Shown: positions 12,880-26,760 of the stretch, piece after piece
Numbering within the stretch: position 1 is the first letter of the stretch
Layout: each line of letters starts with the position of its first letter
Assembly (NCBI GenBank): GCA_011009095.1
Contig: VTPC01090586.1
Location: forward strand, 39,382-103,381
Reading direction: 5' to 3'
DNA: 64,000 bases
Source: Ignelater luminosus
Lineage: Eukaryota; Arthropoda; Insecta; Coleoptera; Elateridae
Translations under genes and position numbers: made by a program
Notes under the pieces: generated by a model
What the model was told of the DNA's origin: nothing
Database searches by the model: none
The model's input: the letters and a program-made list of their open reading frames with translations, nothing else

Positions 12880-15800
12880 CACTGATCTTGTTTTGTAAAG
12901 GGGGGAATTTCTGTATATGGTCCCATATCCCTACACTTAAATCGCAACTCAATGAGGCATAAAATTGAATTCTAATTTATTGCTACGCATGTTATACTTT
13001 ACCTCATTAATGTGGCTTTTGTGGAGATTTTAAATAAACACAAACTTTTAACTTTATGAAAAAAATCTATTTCATTTTTTCTTCTGCGATAGAATACAAA
13101 TAGTTTTAGAATAACCAAGGGTTTTTAATCTTATAATAAAGAAATACGTTTCAACTACTAGCCCATCAAATCATAAGGAAGGTAATGATTATGTAATGAT
13201 TATCAGAATTGGTTTAAGGCATTTGTTACTATGTAACAGAATATGTAAATAACTTTTTTGTTTCTGGAATGGTAGATTTTAGAATGAATCAAGTTTACTC
13301 GAAAACGGAGCATCCTATAAAACATATGCATCAGTAACTTTTTTTGCCAAGCTATATGTAGAATTTAGAAATATCATTATTTGCTAGTTTTACAGTGACG
13401 TAACATTCTTTTTGATACCGGGCATATCAAGAAGGCCTTACATAAACTATACAGGTCTATTCTTATGCCTTACAGTATTCTTTTGGTAAAAGTTCTTTTA
13501 ACATTGCAACACTGGCATGTCAAATTTTAAGCAAACTCGATTCAAGGTTTAAAAAAATTTGAATAAGCACAGTTTATAAAACTTTAATAATTGACTGTAC
13601 GTAGAAAGAAAATTTTAATAACAGATCTATGTCTCTAATTTATAAGGGAAGATTGCTGTGTACATTATATAAGACCTTTATGATACACTCTGTGCAAACC
13701 TGCTCTTGTATGTCCTTGCGTCTCGGCCTACGATAGATATATCGTTTATTCAAATTTGTAAAATGATAAAATTATCTTGTAACAGAGGTATCTCTTAGAT
13801 AGCTCGATTTCATGGTATTTTTTGTTTCTGAGATATCGAAAGAATAAGAAATCTCAGGTGAAATTTTTGACACCGTGCATCTCAAAAACGATTTATTAAG
13901 AAGATCGGTTTGTTTTTCAACACAACAGGTTTCTTAGTTAAGGGAATGGTCTCTAAAAAAGAAGCACTTTGTATAATAGAACAATAGGCAACTTGGCATA
14001 TCTCGATGTTTTTGGATTCTTTTTTTTTTAGTATTTGTTACAACGATATGCACTATAGGATATTATTAAGTTGTTCTTAAAAGTGTTTCACTATAATTTA
14101 ACGTAAGTTTGTTAGCTTTTTGTAAACAAAATAATGAAAGCACGCTTAGTTTAATGTACTAAGGATATTTTTTTAAAGGCCTCCTAACACTCCTCCAAGA
14201 AATCTGCCAGTTCAGAATTGCTCGAGCCTTTATTAATTTATTTAGTTCTCCTTGAGCTATACCCTTTTGTGTTATACAGAGTGATCGAGAAACATCAATT
14301 GTAAATCTTAGCTTTTTTGTACGGAAAATGCAATAATAATCCGTTTTTCACGTATAAAAGGTTCCTTAATCGAATATTATGCCTATTTGTTATTACATGG
14401 CAAATACAGAAAATCTTTGTTCTCCAGGTTAAATTATAATTTTGGAACGGTTTTCTCGTATATTTAAATAAATGACTCTAGTAGTCAATAGAATAAGCTC
14501 AGAAATGATTACTTAAAACACATTTTAAAAATCAACCTGTTTAGTTTTTAGTGTATAATAACTTAAGCTTAACAAATTCACTATAATGTTGCCCCCTTAT
14601 CTACAATCTGTAACTTTATATTCTCCTCAAAAGACATGCATTTGATACACCCTAATCACAGCACTGCATGTTTACAAGGTGCTTAACAACAGCTTTAGTA
14701 TGTAAAATAGCTTTAGTATCGTAGTGGAAAATCAAGTCTAGCGATTTCATGCAAATGGCGTGATTTGGCTCGATTTCAAGAGATTTTCTGGAAAGTTTAT
14801 AGTTATATTTTACAATGCATTTTCCATTTTGTCAGCACCTGTATCGAGTTGTGATTATCATATTTTAATTAATTTAAAATTATAAAATCCAGTTACGTTG
14901 TACTATAATTTTAATTGCATCACGATGTCAACAAATTAAATATAAAATACAGTAGTTGAGATAAATGATGAATTATATTTTGCTTAAAGCGAATTCAAAC
15001 GAGAAACGTATACTGCATAATGTAGTAAATATAAATTTTTATTTATTAAGATGGTATTACCTAAAGGTTCACATATATATATTTGTTTTTAAATAAATGA
15101 GACAGCTACTTTTAACGTTTATTATTAGTTAGTATATTCAATTCACGATCTCTAAATGTGGAAATGTGCAATTAGTTTGTGGCTCCGGGTAAAATTATAA
15201 CCATAAATTATTCAATCTATAATTATCTTGAATACTAGACGACATTAATAATCAAATTATTTAATAGGATAATTATATTCTGTGTGTGGACCCTTATGTT
15301 TATGGTGCTAGGATTATTCAAAATATATTACGGTCTACCCAAATGAAATTTACCCACGCATTGAAGTTTTTATTACAGGGGAAAAAGTGGGGAGGAAAAG
15401 GAAATCCTAATAACATTCCACAAAATAATTTTTATTAAATAAGGATAAAAAACAAGAATAGTGGGTAATTTTTACAATATTTGCCAGAAGCCAAAATGTA
15501 ATAAATGGAAATAAGGCACAGGAGTTTATTGCATCTGTTGTAATAAGAAGCCACAAGCTGAGTCCTGAATATTCCATAAAACCTTGGGATGAATAATAAA
15601 AGTTGGACGCAGAATTTTGCACGCTTGTAAATTTTTTTTATTCAAGTTCACGTTCTGACAATATCATGTATGAGATATGTGAAAAAGATGTTTACAGGAA
15701 GTTACATTTGTATTGTTGTACTTAGAAACCGTAAATATCTCTAATGTCGGTACAAAGGATGCAATCTAAGTATTGAGAAATCGTTTGTAAACTTCTAAAG

Positions 15801-16776
15801 CTGTCTCTAATTAATTATTATGTCAGAACTATACTAATCAATAGGATTGCAATAAAACAGAGTGTTTGTTAAATTGACATTGACCCTCATAAGCCTTTTT
15901 TATTTGATCAGATGGTTCCATTACATATGTAATTTTTCATGTATCTATCACTTTTAGATTATTATATCAATAAAGTTACAAAAATAAAAGAAAACGTAGT
16001 AAGATTAAAGAAATAAAATTATAAAATTAATAATTTCAAATTAAATCTTACGCTATCACACTATTATTTTCTAATCTGTAAAACTGTCTTGATAAAATTA
16101 CAGAAAATAAAGAATTATTGTTATTTTGAACAAAGTATAGTAATATAAATGATTTGCTTGAACAGAAAAGTAAATATAACCAAAGTTTAAAAAATTATAA
16201 TTAAGATCTATTTTTCCGTCTTGGTCTGAGATTTCCTTTTTACAAACTTGCAACGCAGAGTCTGATTGCAAGAGTCTCACAAAATTTTATTTTACACCGC
16301 CGCAATACATAACTCTGTTCATTTTTATCTTATTTTATCCGCACTTATTTTTAATATCTAATTCTAAGATAGCTCTTTCTAATTCTTTTATAATCAATTT
16401 AATTTGTTAATTAAAACCTAAAAAACGGAATCCATTGTTTAAATGAAGAACGCGTAATCTATAAGACGGAATTTAGGAGAGCAGATCGCACGGAAGATTC
16501 AGCTTTCAGGGTGAAGCGCTGGAAGGAAGCATTACACATTACGATTGTCATAGTAGCGATAGCAGCTGGTGAACCCTGGGGTACATGTAAAATAAATGCT
16601 GTGTAAAGTATAACTTAACCTATGATTTTTGTATTTCGGTTTTATTTTTGTTTACTCTGGCGGAATAAATCTTGACTCACTATTTAGCAGAGTAAAATGT
16701 TGTTTAATCAGTTCTTTCGCGGTCTTTATTGTAAATAAAGAATTTTTTAAGAGCAAGAGCAAGTACCTATTTTCCA
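12880..16776. other. Intronic DNA, no gene recognised
   Basis: Nearly 4 kb of strongly AT-rich sequence without ORFs over 90 codons or clear transposon ends. Confidence 0.5.
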
Positions 16777-19040
16777 AGAAAAGACATCCACAAAGGAACA
16801 TGGAGAATGCCAAATGGAAAATACACCGACCAAATAGACCATGTCCTAATAAAAAAAAAGGAGTGAAAATGTCATAACAAATGTACGGACATATAGGGGA
16901 CCAGACCCTGACTTCGACCATTACTTATTTGATTTAAAAATGAAACAAACACTCCCATATAATAGGAATAGCCAAATGAAAGCAGTAGGAAGAAAAGAAA
17001 AGAAATTAAAGCATCCAGAAGCTCAGACAAAGTATAGACAGGAGATGCAGAGGAAACTTACCAACATACTTGAAAAGAAAGAAATACAAGGTATATGACA
17101 AGCAATAACATGAACGATGGAGCAGACAATTAAAACCCTACAAACAGAAAAGCAAGTAACAAGAAATGCAGGCGGGTTCGATGAGGAATGTGAGAAAGAA
17201 GTGGCAAAAAGAAAAAAACTGAGATTAGAAATGTTAGAAGAAGAAACCGACGGAAGACGAAGTAAATACCATGGGCAGCAGAAGAAATGTAAAAAAATAT
17301 GTAGAAAGAAAAAAGAAAACACAATGAAAAGTTTGTCAGCGAAATCGAAAACCATTATAAGAACAAGAAGGTAAGAAATTTTTATCGGGGGACAAAAAAA
17401 ATTGAAGAAAGGACACCAAAGTAAAGCAATATTTTACATGAACGAGAAGGGTGAGATAAAAGCGGAAAAACATTAGGTGATGGAAATTTGGGCAAAATAT
17501 TTTCAACAATTACTAAGCTGTAAAGAAGAAGAAGAAGTAAAGATCACAAGAGTGGAAAAAATAACAGAAGGTAATGAACAGACACCTGCTCTAGAAGAAG
17601 TTGCTAAAATAACAAAAAATTTAAAAAACAATAGAAATGCTGTAAAGGATGGACTAACGGCGTAAATGTTCAAAAGTGGTGGAGAAGAATTATATGAAGT
17701 AATGCACCATATGATAAAAGCTGACAAGGAAAAAAGAAAGGATGCCACGAAAATGATCTCAGGCGATTATATGCCCTATCCACAAAAAAGGTTCAAAAGC
17801 AGAGTGTGATAACTATAACTAAACGTCGCTTATAAAATATTAGCCACCTGTATAAAGAACAGATTAATGGCTGAAACAGAATCTATAATAGGAGAATACC
17901 AAGCCGGGTTTCATAAAAGAAAAGCAGTAATTGACCAAATATTTATTTTGAAAGAAATACGGGCAGAAAGTCAAGAATTCCAAGAGGACATCCACGTACT
18001 ATTTATTGATTTTAAACAAGCCTACGACAGCATCAAAAGACCACACCTGTATACTGCAATGAGAAAACTAGGCATAAGCAGTAAACTTATAAAGTTGGTA
18101 AGAATGACACTAGAGAAAACAGAAAATATGGTTAGAGTGGAGGGTGAATTTAACACGAAGATTTGAAGTGAATAACGGACTAAGGGAGAGAGACCCCTTA
18201 TCTCCTTCATTATTCAACTTGGCTCTAGAGAAAATAGTAAGAGAAACAAACATTAATAGAGATGTGTTGGTATACCATAAAAAACAGATGATGTAGTTTT
18301 GATCACAAGAAATAAACAGCAGCTGAAGGAAATAGTGGGTCGTTTACTAACTGCGGCAAAGAAAATAGGTCTCCAAATAAATGAAAAGAAAACAAAATAC
18401 ATGACATGGAATGATAAAGAAATTAAAGATAACAGTCAGCTGCAAGTACAAGTTGATAATCAGGAATATGCTTTTGAAGGGGTGAACATGTTCACTTATC
18501 TAGGGGTGAAGTTTACGAGAAAACCTGGGAGTAATGAAGAAATGCAAGCAAGATTAATGACCGGTAATAAGTGTGTGTTTGCCTTAAACAAGTTATTAAA
18601 GTGTAAAATGTTGTCAAGATCAGCAAAGATCCGTATATATGAAACAATAGTGCGCCCAGTGGTAACATATGGAAGTGAAGTGTGGTCAACCAAGGAAGAT
18701 TTTAAGGAAGATATTTAGCAGAAAAATAGTAGGAGAAAGATGGGTAAGAAGAACTAACCAAGAATTGCAAGAGTTGTACAACGAACAAGTTAGGTGGGAG
18801 TGGCGAAAGCAAGCAGAATAAAATGGATAGGCCATGTAGTGGGATTACCAGTGGGAAGACTACCAAAGCGCATATTGGAAAGTGAACCTGGTGGAAACAG
18901 AAGAAGATGCAGACCTAAACCAAGGTGGAAGAAAGAAGTCCAAGAAGATATTGCAAAGCTGAGAATAATGGACTGGAAAACTAAAACAAATGACAGAAAA
19001 CTGGTACCGAACAACACAACAAGCCATGGGCCTTCTAGGC
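16777..19040 (+). pseudogene. Non-LTR retrotransposon (LINE) remnant: endonuclease end to RT end
   Basis: Starts in the end of an AP-type endonuclease (DIHKGTWRMPNGKYTDQIDH). Further on, 17867-18166 is a reverse transcriptase with EYQAGFHKRKAVIDQIF and LFIDFKQAYDSIKRPH. TDDVVLITRNKQQL is the degraded YADD region at 18290, followed by TYLGVKFTRKPG and VVTYGSEVW. A C-terminal part at 18794-19040 has KWIGHVVGLPVGRLPKRILE, PRWKKEVQEDI and TQQAMGLLGS. Many stops and shifts; inactive. Sense to the laminin gene. Confidence 0.85.
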
Positions 19041-19868
19041 TCGTAGTGCTCTATATATTATATAAGAGCAAGTTTAACGTTTGACGAAGTCCGGCTTTTA
19101 TTCTGAACATAACCTAAGGAGATGTTGCTGTAAAAGTTGAATACTCACGTCCTGGATTTCTTAAGGTGCCTTCGTGTGGCAAATAAAGTGGTGTCTGGTG
19201 TGAGATTCACTTGTCTTATTTGCCACTGTGTAGCAGTTAGACAGCAATGGGTTTTCATAATGCTGTTAAATGTCTGATAATTCTGTAAAGAATGCTGGAA
19301 ACTTAGAGAAAACGCTAAAAATGTATTCTAAACACTCGAAGACACTAGATAACTAACATATTACGTCATGTCACTCTAAACGCAGAGAAATCTGTAAATA
19401 ACCATGGCACTATTCTGATCGTACTAAACGTACTACATCTAAAATTTCCAAAACTACAATGAGACCATTTTTGGTCTTAGCCCAACTAAATTCAGTAGTG
19501 ATCTTGGACGTAGATAAGGTTATATGCATAATTAAAAACTTAGTTATACTTAACAAAGTTTATTGAAATGTCGCAAAGACCAAAACATAAACAATGAAGA
19601 AACCTACAAGAAAATTACAGATTTGTGCTTCTCAGAAGGTCAGCGTCCATCGCTAAAACAAAAGAATAGCACACGAAGAAAACAGTGTTCAGTCTTAGTC
19701 ATTTTCTTTTCCTTATTTCAGCAATTACATAGAACATTAAATTTTGAAGTACGAAAAGCTACTCAAAATTCAAATATCCCGCGTGAACAGGTAGTGGTAC
19801 GAAGTTGTGACGCTAGGTGTCTCTTGTTGTATGTTTCAGCCACTGAATTCAGTGGTTTCAGCCAAAGC

Positions 19869-20459
19869 CAGTTGATTGTGATACAAAGTACTAACAATTT
19901 TCCCTCCGCTAGAGGCGTTGTTGTCCTGTGTCATATTTGAGAAGTTTAAACGTCAGATTATAAGTTTGAGGCTATTAAAATTTAAATTTTAGAAAAAGTA
20001 AATTTTAGAAAAAGTTTTTTAGAATGCCTTGCTGTTGCGTATCGAACGCGTTTTTGGGTACTTAACTCTTTATTTCTGATCTGATGACACAAATTATATG
20101 ACAGAGTTATTTGGGTTAACTCAGTTTGAGCTTATTCGAAAAATGGTTACGCAACCAATACAAAATCTTTTCTACAGCAATTTATAAATGATAATTGTGA
20201 AAGTGATGAAAATGACATCTAGGAAATAAATGCTCATTCAAACTTTTCAAACAATCATGAATAATACGCAACAATAAAGCATTAATAATTACTTTTATCT
20301 AAAATTTAAATCTTAATAACTTCAAACCAATAAACTGACGCTTAAACCTGTCAGATTTAAGGTCCAACAACAGTGTCTCTAGCGGAGAAAAAATCGCTAT
20401 TGAGCTGAATTTGTGATCATCTTTCGTTTGGTGTCGGTACTTTGTCTCACAATCAACTG
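19869..20459. mobile_element. Inverted-repeat element without coding capacity (MITE-like)
   Basis: CAGTTGATTGTGATACAAAG at 19869 is matched in inverted orientation by CTTTGTCTCACAATCAACTG ending at 20459. The arms also share TCCGCTAGAG and TTGTTG further in, so they are imperfect over about 60-100 bp. No clear target duplication seen. The interior has no recognisable ORF. Confidence 0.5.
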
Positions 20460-20539
20460 ACGTCATCTTGAGTGCACGTGTTTTCGAGTTTCAGTTCGTT
20501 TCTTTACACCGCATTCTTGTGTTTCTGCGAATGTCGAAG

Positions 20540-21165
20540 TAACTGATGTCAAAGAGCAAACAATTTGCATTAAATTTAGCTTCAAGCTCAAGAAAACTGC
20601 AGCTGAAACTCATCTAATGCTAAAGGGGTCTTTTGATGACCAATCTTTAAGCCAAACAACATCATTTGTGTGCTTTAAGCGGTTCAAATAAAGCCCGGAA
20701 TTGATAGAAAATGACAATTATTCAGGTCAATCATCATCATGCACAACTCCCGAAATAAAAACGCAAAAGTGCGTGAAGTTATCCGTGAAAATGTGAAACG
20801 AAAACGGGCTAGCATGTGCAATACCGGAGAATGGTTACTGCATCATGACAACACGCACGCACACACCTCGCTCATTGACAGGGATTTTCTGGAAAAAAAG
20901 AATGACCACCCTTTTCCCCGTACCCGGACTCGCCTGATCCGGCCCCGTGCAGCTTTTACCTTGTCCCTAAAATGAAGCTCCGGTAGAAATAGCGTCCTTT
21001 TGACTCCATTGAAGAGATCCAAGCGGAAACGCAGCAGATGCTAAACACACTGAAGCCTGAAGACTTCTGTCGGTGCTTTCAAAAATGGGAAAATTGCTCG
21101 AATCGCTGTATTGAAGCCCAGGATGGCTACTTTGAAGATGATGATGGAAATTAAAGTTAACTTTA
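20540..21165 (+). pseudogene. mariner transposase remnant with internal deletion
   Basis: The N-terminal side gives DDQSLSQTTSFVCFKRFK and a TPEI...VREVIREN segment at 20600-20790. It then jumps to the second catalytic region at 20821-20880 (EWLLHHDNTHAHTSLIDRDF) and runs to the C-terminal end near 21150. The span between the HTH part and the HHDN motif is missing, and frames shift repeatedly. Dead copy, a different lineage from the mariner at 24134-25425. Confidence 0.65.
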
Positions 21166-23448
21166 GTATTTATATTCTTATGAGCAAATTCGGGGAAATT
21201 TTGGGTAGCACCTTGTATACGGATTGCAAATTAGGTTAAAGAAATTAATAAGTATTAGTCTTATTTCAAAAAAATTCGACTTAAGATTTACTACAAATTA
21301 ATAAGACTATTAAGGGAAAAGTTTACTCCAAATCAGAGTACATGAAGGTGGTCGGGAATTATCTCCTGTGGGTGGCGGTTAGAGGCTGGTCAACATCGAC
21401 TGTAAAAAGAGCTCTACTGCACTGGGTCAAGCGGAAAACCCAGCAAAATAAAAACTGTCAGGCAGCTGTAATTTGTCCTGTAATTGAAAAGCTGTACCAA
21501 GAAGATAAGAAAACACTAATTAAGACTCCAAAGAAGAGCGTGATAATGATTTACCCTCAAGATTAAATGAGGCTTTCATTAAATAAGAATAATTGTTACA
21601 TCTAGTGAACGTGACTGGAGCAATAATACACACAGAAGAAGGTACAAAGAGGGTCACATCACGACACTGAACCTGACACCAAAAGCGTACTTCACTTTAC
21701 AATAGCTTAGGGGTGGTTACCTTGTACAACAAGAAAACTAGAAAAGGTTTGGGATGAACGAAATCTGGCAGGCAAGTCCTCCTCGAGAACTCACGGCAAC
21801 ACCAATTCTTTGGCCTATCAAGGGGATCCTTGATAGGGGTAGTAATCAAAACTATCATGAATTAAAAATTATGGGTTACGTCGTGCTATTCATAACGCAA
21901 AAGAATTTTTATTTAATGTCTGAATATTCTAGGAAGAAACTGAAGATTCTGGAAAAAAGTAGGGAATTTACTTCAAACACGATAAAAATTGAAGAGTTCG
22001 AAATTACGAATTTCATTATGCTATTCGAAACGTGGTTTCAATTGTCTTATTAGCTACTATGCAGCGTGTAACGGTTTGTTACTTTTTAGGATATAAATAC
22101 TTAGATTTTTTATAGTCTCGTTAAAAATTAATTAAATTAGGTTGGTATGGGAATAACAAATAATAATGCAAGTTCGCATCTTTTACTCTGTTCATTTGAT
22201 TTTTGTAAATTATTGTTGAATTTAATGTTTGGTTTGCTCATTTATTAAATTAAATTAGAAATTGTGTTTTTTAGGCTTTTGTGATTTAGATTATCCTTTG
22301 TAAAGAAATAGAACCTTCTGGACTCTTCGAATTTCTCCTTGCGGAGTAATCTTGAACTACGCCTGTATTTCATCATTTGTTTCTAAATATTCTTTGTTTT
22401 CCTTTATGAAAATCTTATCTTTGTTTTACAGTTTCCTGATATTTCTAATTCAAGTTAAAAAAGTAAAATGAAGGTTGAAAATCATCGATTACCCTTTTTA
22501 AATTAATTTTTATAGGTTAAATCACTTTCGTATTTTGAATTCAGCGCGTAACTGGATTACTTTTCTTTATGTTGGTCTTTGCAAGTAACAGGTCGTTGTG
22601 ATTTGTGCATATTTTTTTGGTATAAGTCATCTCTAAGGCGTGAGTTTTAGTGGGGATTTTCTGTCGTTAAATTCCATTGAATGAAATGATTTCGTTCGTC
22701 GACTTTGTATATTTGGTCGTCTTACATTGTCCCCTAAAGTTTGGATGAGGAAAACTGCCGGAGGCGAAGTGCAAAACTACTAGGAGTCTAGCACCCGAAA
22801 CTCCGAAAAATCAGAAAAACTTTGAGAGTGAACCAAATAGAATTAATAATTACGAAACCTGGATTTCGTAATCCGACAACCTGTTTGAGCTGTAACTTCA
22901 AAGGGTAATTTTGTGTAATCATATTGGAATGTTCCATGGGCGTAGTCGTCTTTCCAGGTGATTTCAAACTTAATTGTGGTGAGCTAGAATAAAAACGTTT
23001 TATAATTGCTCGTACATCAATCTTTGAAATAATTTGGATTGTGGTTGCTTTTAAAGTGTTGGTTTTTCTATTAATAAATTAGAAGATTTATTTGTGGAAA
23101 AGATTAATTTTAGAAAGATAACTGTAAACTTGTCTTCTACTAGAAGATTGCTGTACGAATATGAAACTTCCACAGAAAGTTGATGCATGTCTGAGATTGC
23201 AGTTAATGCCAATGAGACTTCCAAAAAATCATATAGCATACAAGGGAGATACAAGAAAATCAAAGATCACTCGAGAGTAAAGTACCCTTAATTTAGAAGA
23301 TTGGTCAAGATGTTATTAAGAAAAGTTGTTTAAAATTAAAAGAAATGTCTAAATATGATCTATTTGAATAACCCTCGTAGTTGTGGAATTTTTTAGCATT
23401 TAATGTACAGATGCCTTTAACTTTATTGTAATAAAGTAAATTCGGCGG
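21166..23448. other. Intronic DNA, no gene recognised
   Basis: AT-rich. The small frames at 21342-21566 and 21754-22053 show no domain I know. Contains the small inverted repeat at 21811. Confidence 0.45.
21811..21834. repeat. Small perfect inverted repeat
   Basis: CCTATCAAGG and CCTTGATAGG, 10-bp arms around GGAT. Could be chance or the centre of a decayed element. Confidence 0.6.
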
Positions 23449-23474
23449 CTGGATCTATCTATCTATCTATCTTG
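23449..23474. repeat. (ATCT)n microsatellite at the 5' edge of a LINE fragment
   Basis: About five tandem ATCT units (GGATCTATCTATCTATCTATC) lie just before the LINE coding remnant begins. Confidence 0.8.
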
Positions 23475-25640
23475 ATAAACAAAAAACATAAGAAGTTCAT
23501 CCAAAACTGCAAGTATATTTCTGAGAGATTTATAACAGCTACTCTATCGATGTATGGATACAATACCATAATAATGGCCACATACGCACCTACAGATGAC
23601 TGCCCAAGACTAACAAAAAATGAATACTACGGCAGTCTCACAGACATAATAGATGAAATTTCCCAACAAGAAGAAATTATACTAACAGGAGATATGAATG
23701 CAAGAGTGGGCTCTAAAACGGACGACCAAGTGGTGGGTCAGTTTGAAGAAAACAACATTAACATCTTGGGAGAATTACTAATAGAATATTGTACTCAACA
23801 CTCCCTGAAAATTCTGAACGGGATACGATGGGAATACTAATAGAAGGAGACCGCCTATACACGTTAAACTTTGCAGATGATCAGGTGGTTATGGCTCAAG
23901 GCTCCTTTAACTTAGAATTTATGATCAAAAGACTATACGATGAATACAAGAAGTGGGGCTTGCAAGTTAGTTTAAAGAAAACAGAATACCTGGTCATTAA
24001 TAGCGACATAAGTTTTTAAATGTTAATCGATGACGAGCAGGTGAACGAATTTAAATATCTTGGTCATTTGATCGACAGGAATGGCCTTGGAGCAAGGGAG
24101 ATTAAACACCGCATACAAGAAGGAAGAAAAATACGAGGGTGGTCTGAAAAGTTTCCGACCTCAAAGTGAAGATGGCAGCACTCGTAAATAAAAGCTACTG
24201 AATTTCGTTGTTCATCTGTCGACAGTTACTCACCAAAGTTTCAGCCATTTTGGACGCGCAGTTTTTATGTAACAGTCGTTTGAGTGAGTTGATGTGGGTT
24301 TTTTTGTGAAAATGGACAAAATCGAGTATCGAGCTGTCATTAAATATTTGTTCTTGAAAGGCAATACACCTTCGCAAATAAAAGATGAGTTGGATTCTGT
24401 GTATGGGGACTCTGCACCATTATTTATCACAGTGAAATTTTGGGCTGCTGAATTTAAACGTGGCCGTAAGAGCTTGGGAGACGATGAACGTTCGGGACGT
24501 CCAAAAACTGCAACTACCGACGAAAACATCGCCAAAGTTCACCAAATGGTGCTAGACGACCGCCGAATTAAAGTGAGAGAGATAGCAGAGGTTATGAACA
24601 TGTAAAAAGAACGTGTTTGTCACATATTAAATCAACATTTAGGCATGAGAAAGCTGTCCGCGCGTTGGATGCCGCGTTTGCTCACGTTAGACCAAAAACG
24701 TGTTCGAATGAATATTTCCAACGCTCTTTTGGCGCAGTTTAGGCGAAATAAATCCGAGTTTTGGCGCCGATTAATTACTGTAGATGAAACTTGGATACAC
24801 CATTATACGCCCGAAACAAAAATACAGTCCAAAGGTGGACTGCAAAGGGGGTACCGGCTCCAAAAAAAGCAAAAACTTTTTTTTCGACTGGGAAAGTGAT
24901 AACGACTGTTTTTTGGGATATTCATGGAGTTATTTTAATCGATTATCTTCAAAAAGGAAAAACCATTACAGGAGCATACTATGCATCATTACTTGACAAG
25001 CTGAAGGCAGAACTTGCGAAAAAACGGCCACATTTGCAGAAAAAGAAAATCCTGTTTCACCAAGACAACGCACCGTCTCACACCTCAGCGGTTGCCATGG
25101 CGAAGATCCACGAATTACGGTTTGAACTGCTTGACCATCCGCCTTAGTCACCAGATCTAGCCCCAAGCGACTTCTTTTTGTTTCCTCATCTTAAAATTGC
25201 GCTCGGAGGACAAAGATTTTCGTCAAATGAAGAGGCAATCACCTTCGTGAACAATTATTTTGCAGAGAAAAATGCCGAGTACTATTTGGACGGGTTACAG
25301 AGATGGGAGCATCGCTGGGAGAAGTGTGTAGAGTTACAAGGAGACTATGTTGAAAAATAAAAAAAAAGTTTCGGAAAAAATGTCTTGTATCTTTGTTAGG
25401 TCGGAAACTTTTCAGACCACCCTCGTAATAGGATGCCTCAACCCTAATGGTGGGATAAAACCATCACAAACCAAACAAAAAAACGTATAGATAAGATAAT
25501 TGTGAAGTCAGCTGTCCTGTATGGATCTGAAATATGGACAATAACATGAAATGCCGATTGAATGCTGTTGAAATGGACTACTTGAGACGTAGTGCGAGAA
25601 TATCAAGACAGCAACGCAGAAGACTGTTCTGGCCAACCTA
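23472..25640 (+). pseudogene. LINE remnant (endonuclease joined to RT end), split by a mariner
   Basis: 23472-23830 is the C-terminal half of an AP endonuclease (YNTIIMATYAPTDDC; ILTGDMNARVGSKT). The frame then jumps to the RT catalytic box and thumb at 23850-24120 (LYTLNFADDQVVMAQ; WGLQVSLKKTEYLVIN; NEFKYLGHLIDRNG), so the RT fingers are deleted. The frame is interrupted at 24132 by the mariner and resumes after 25427 with VKSAVLYGSEIWT and ARISRQQRR. Inactive; sense to the laminin gene. Confidence 0.8.
24134..25425 (+). mobile_element. mariner (DD34D-type) element, complete ends, dead transposase
   Basis: Inverted ends of 28 bp starting CGAGGGTGGTCTGAAAAGTT flank 1,292 bp, with TA on both sides (24132-24133 and 25426-25427). 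The transposase starts near 24309 (MDKIEYRAVIKYLFLKGNT) and shows the HTH, VDETW, HQDNAPSHTS and SPDLAPSDFFLF motifs. It has an in-frame TAA at 24603, a frame shift near 24830, and a TAG at 25147. Inserted in the LINE fragment, which continues on both sides. Confidence 0.93.
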
Positions 25641-25649
25641 GATGAGTTT

Positions 25650-26760
25650 CAAATAGATAATATTTCGGTAATATTACAAGTAGTTAAGTTTTCCAAGGTA
25701 ACCCTTTTGATTTTCAAAATCACATTATCATTCCTCACAATTTATTGGAATAATTTGTACCTACTACCTAGGATAAAATTTGTTACTCGTTTTTTATTTT
25801 GTATTCATGAAATGTTCGTGCAAAATATCACTCGAGATGTGGAGTTTTCGATTATATTACTTATGCGTTTTGTACAGCAACAAATCGTGTAAAACTGACA
25901 CTCTTTCTACAATTCCAGATCTCTTATGATATCATGTACTACAGATTATGTTACAGATAATTATAATAGAAGTGTATGGTTATACTTTGACATTGGCCTA
26001 AAAAGTTTGTTTTCATCTATTTCAGATATCTGTAACCATAAATTTATACTGCTATGTTAGAGGGTTTGAGCAATAATTTTGATAACTTTTTATATTAGCG
26101 AATAAAATACGTCCGATTGCAAAAACGCTATGTAACAATATCATAATTAATATTGACAATATAAGCTATTTCTCGCAAAAGAATTCCTTTCTGTTTTGCT
26201 ACTGACTGTAACCAGCCCATTAATTTTTCTGAATCTGCTGAATGAACGAACTATAGAATAAATAAGTACAGTTATGCATAAAACTGTTAATATTCAGTAA
26301 TTTCTTTAACAGCATATCCATTTACCACTTTTTTTCTTAAAACACACCTGAAAGTTGCAACGAGCCAACGAGCGGTATTTTTAAAAAGGATAGTTGTTAC
26401 ATTTAAACATTATCTATTTATTATTCATGCTCTAATTTAAAGAATTTTTATTTAAAATCTCAGAAGGCTATAGAAAAAGTTAATGGTACTAATCTGAAGA
26501 GCTTCTAGGAACGAAAGCAAAAAATTTGTCGTGTATATATATATATATATAAGTTTAATAACATGAAACGCCCACGGAATTAAATTTATTTGCATATTAA
26601 CATGAAAAGAGCTGTTTTTAACTTTAAATTAGTTAATCATCTCTCTTTATTTATTAAAAAATTTAATTTGTGCTTTTATAACTTCATGACTTTTTATTCT
26701 ACCGTTCAAATCTGTATTCAGGAAAGCTTGAATGATAATAATTGCAAATCGTTGTTTCAG
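25650..26760. other. Intronic DNA before the first laminin exon seen
   Basis: AT-rich; ends in a pyrimidine-rich tract and TTTCAG acceptor at 26751-26760. I see nothing else. Confidence 0.6.
26531..26551. repeat. (TA)n microsatellite
   Basis: About ten TA units just upstream of the first laminin exon seen. Confidence 0.85.

Noticed and set aside
17023-17355. 110-codon minus-strand frame rich in F, S and C
   Set aside because: Antisense of a lysine-rich part of the LINE at 16777-19040; no domain.
19563-19940. 125-codon plus-strand ORF
   Set aside because: No recognisable motif and it overlaps the inverted-repeat element at 19869.
21342-21566. 74-codon ORF (GWSTSTVKRALLHWVKRK) as a transposase HTH
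   Set aside because: Only a vague resemblance to pogo-type N-termini; nothing downstream supports it.
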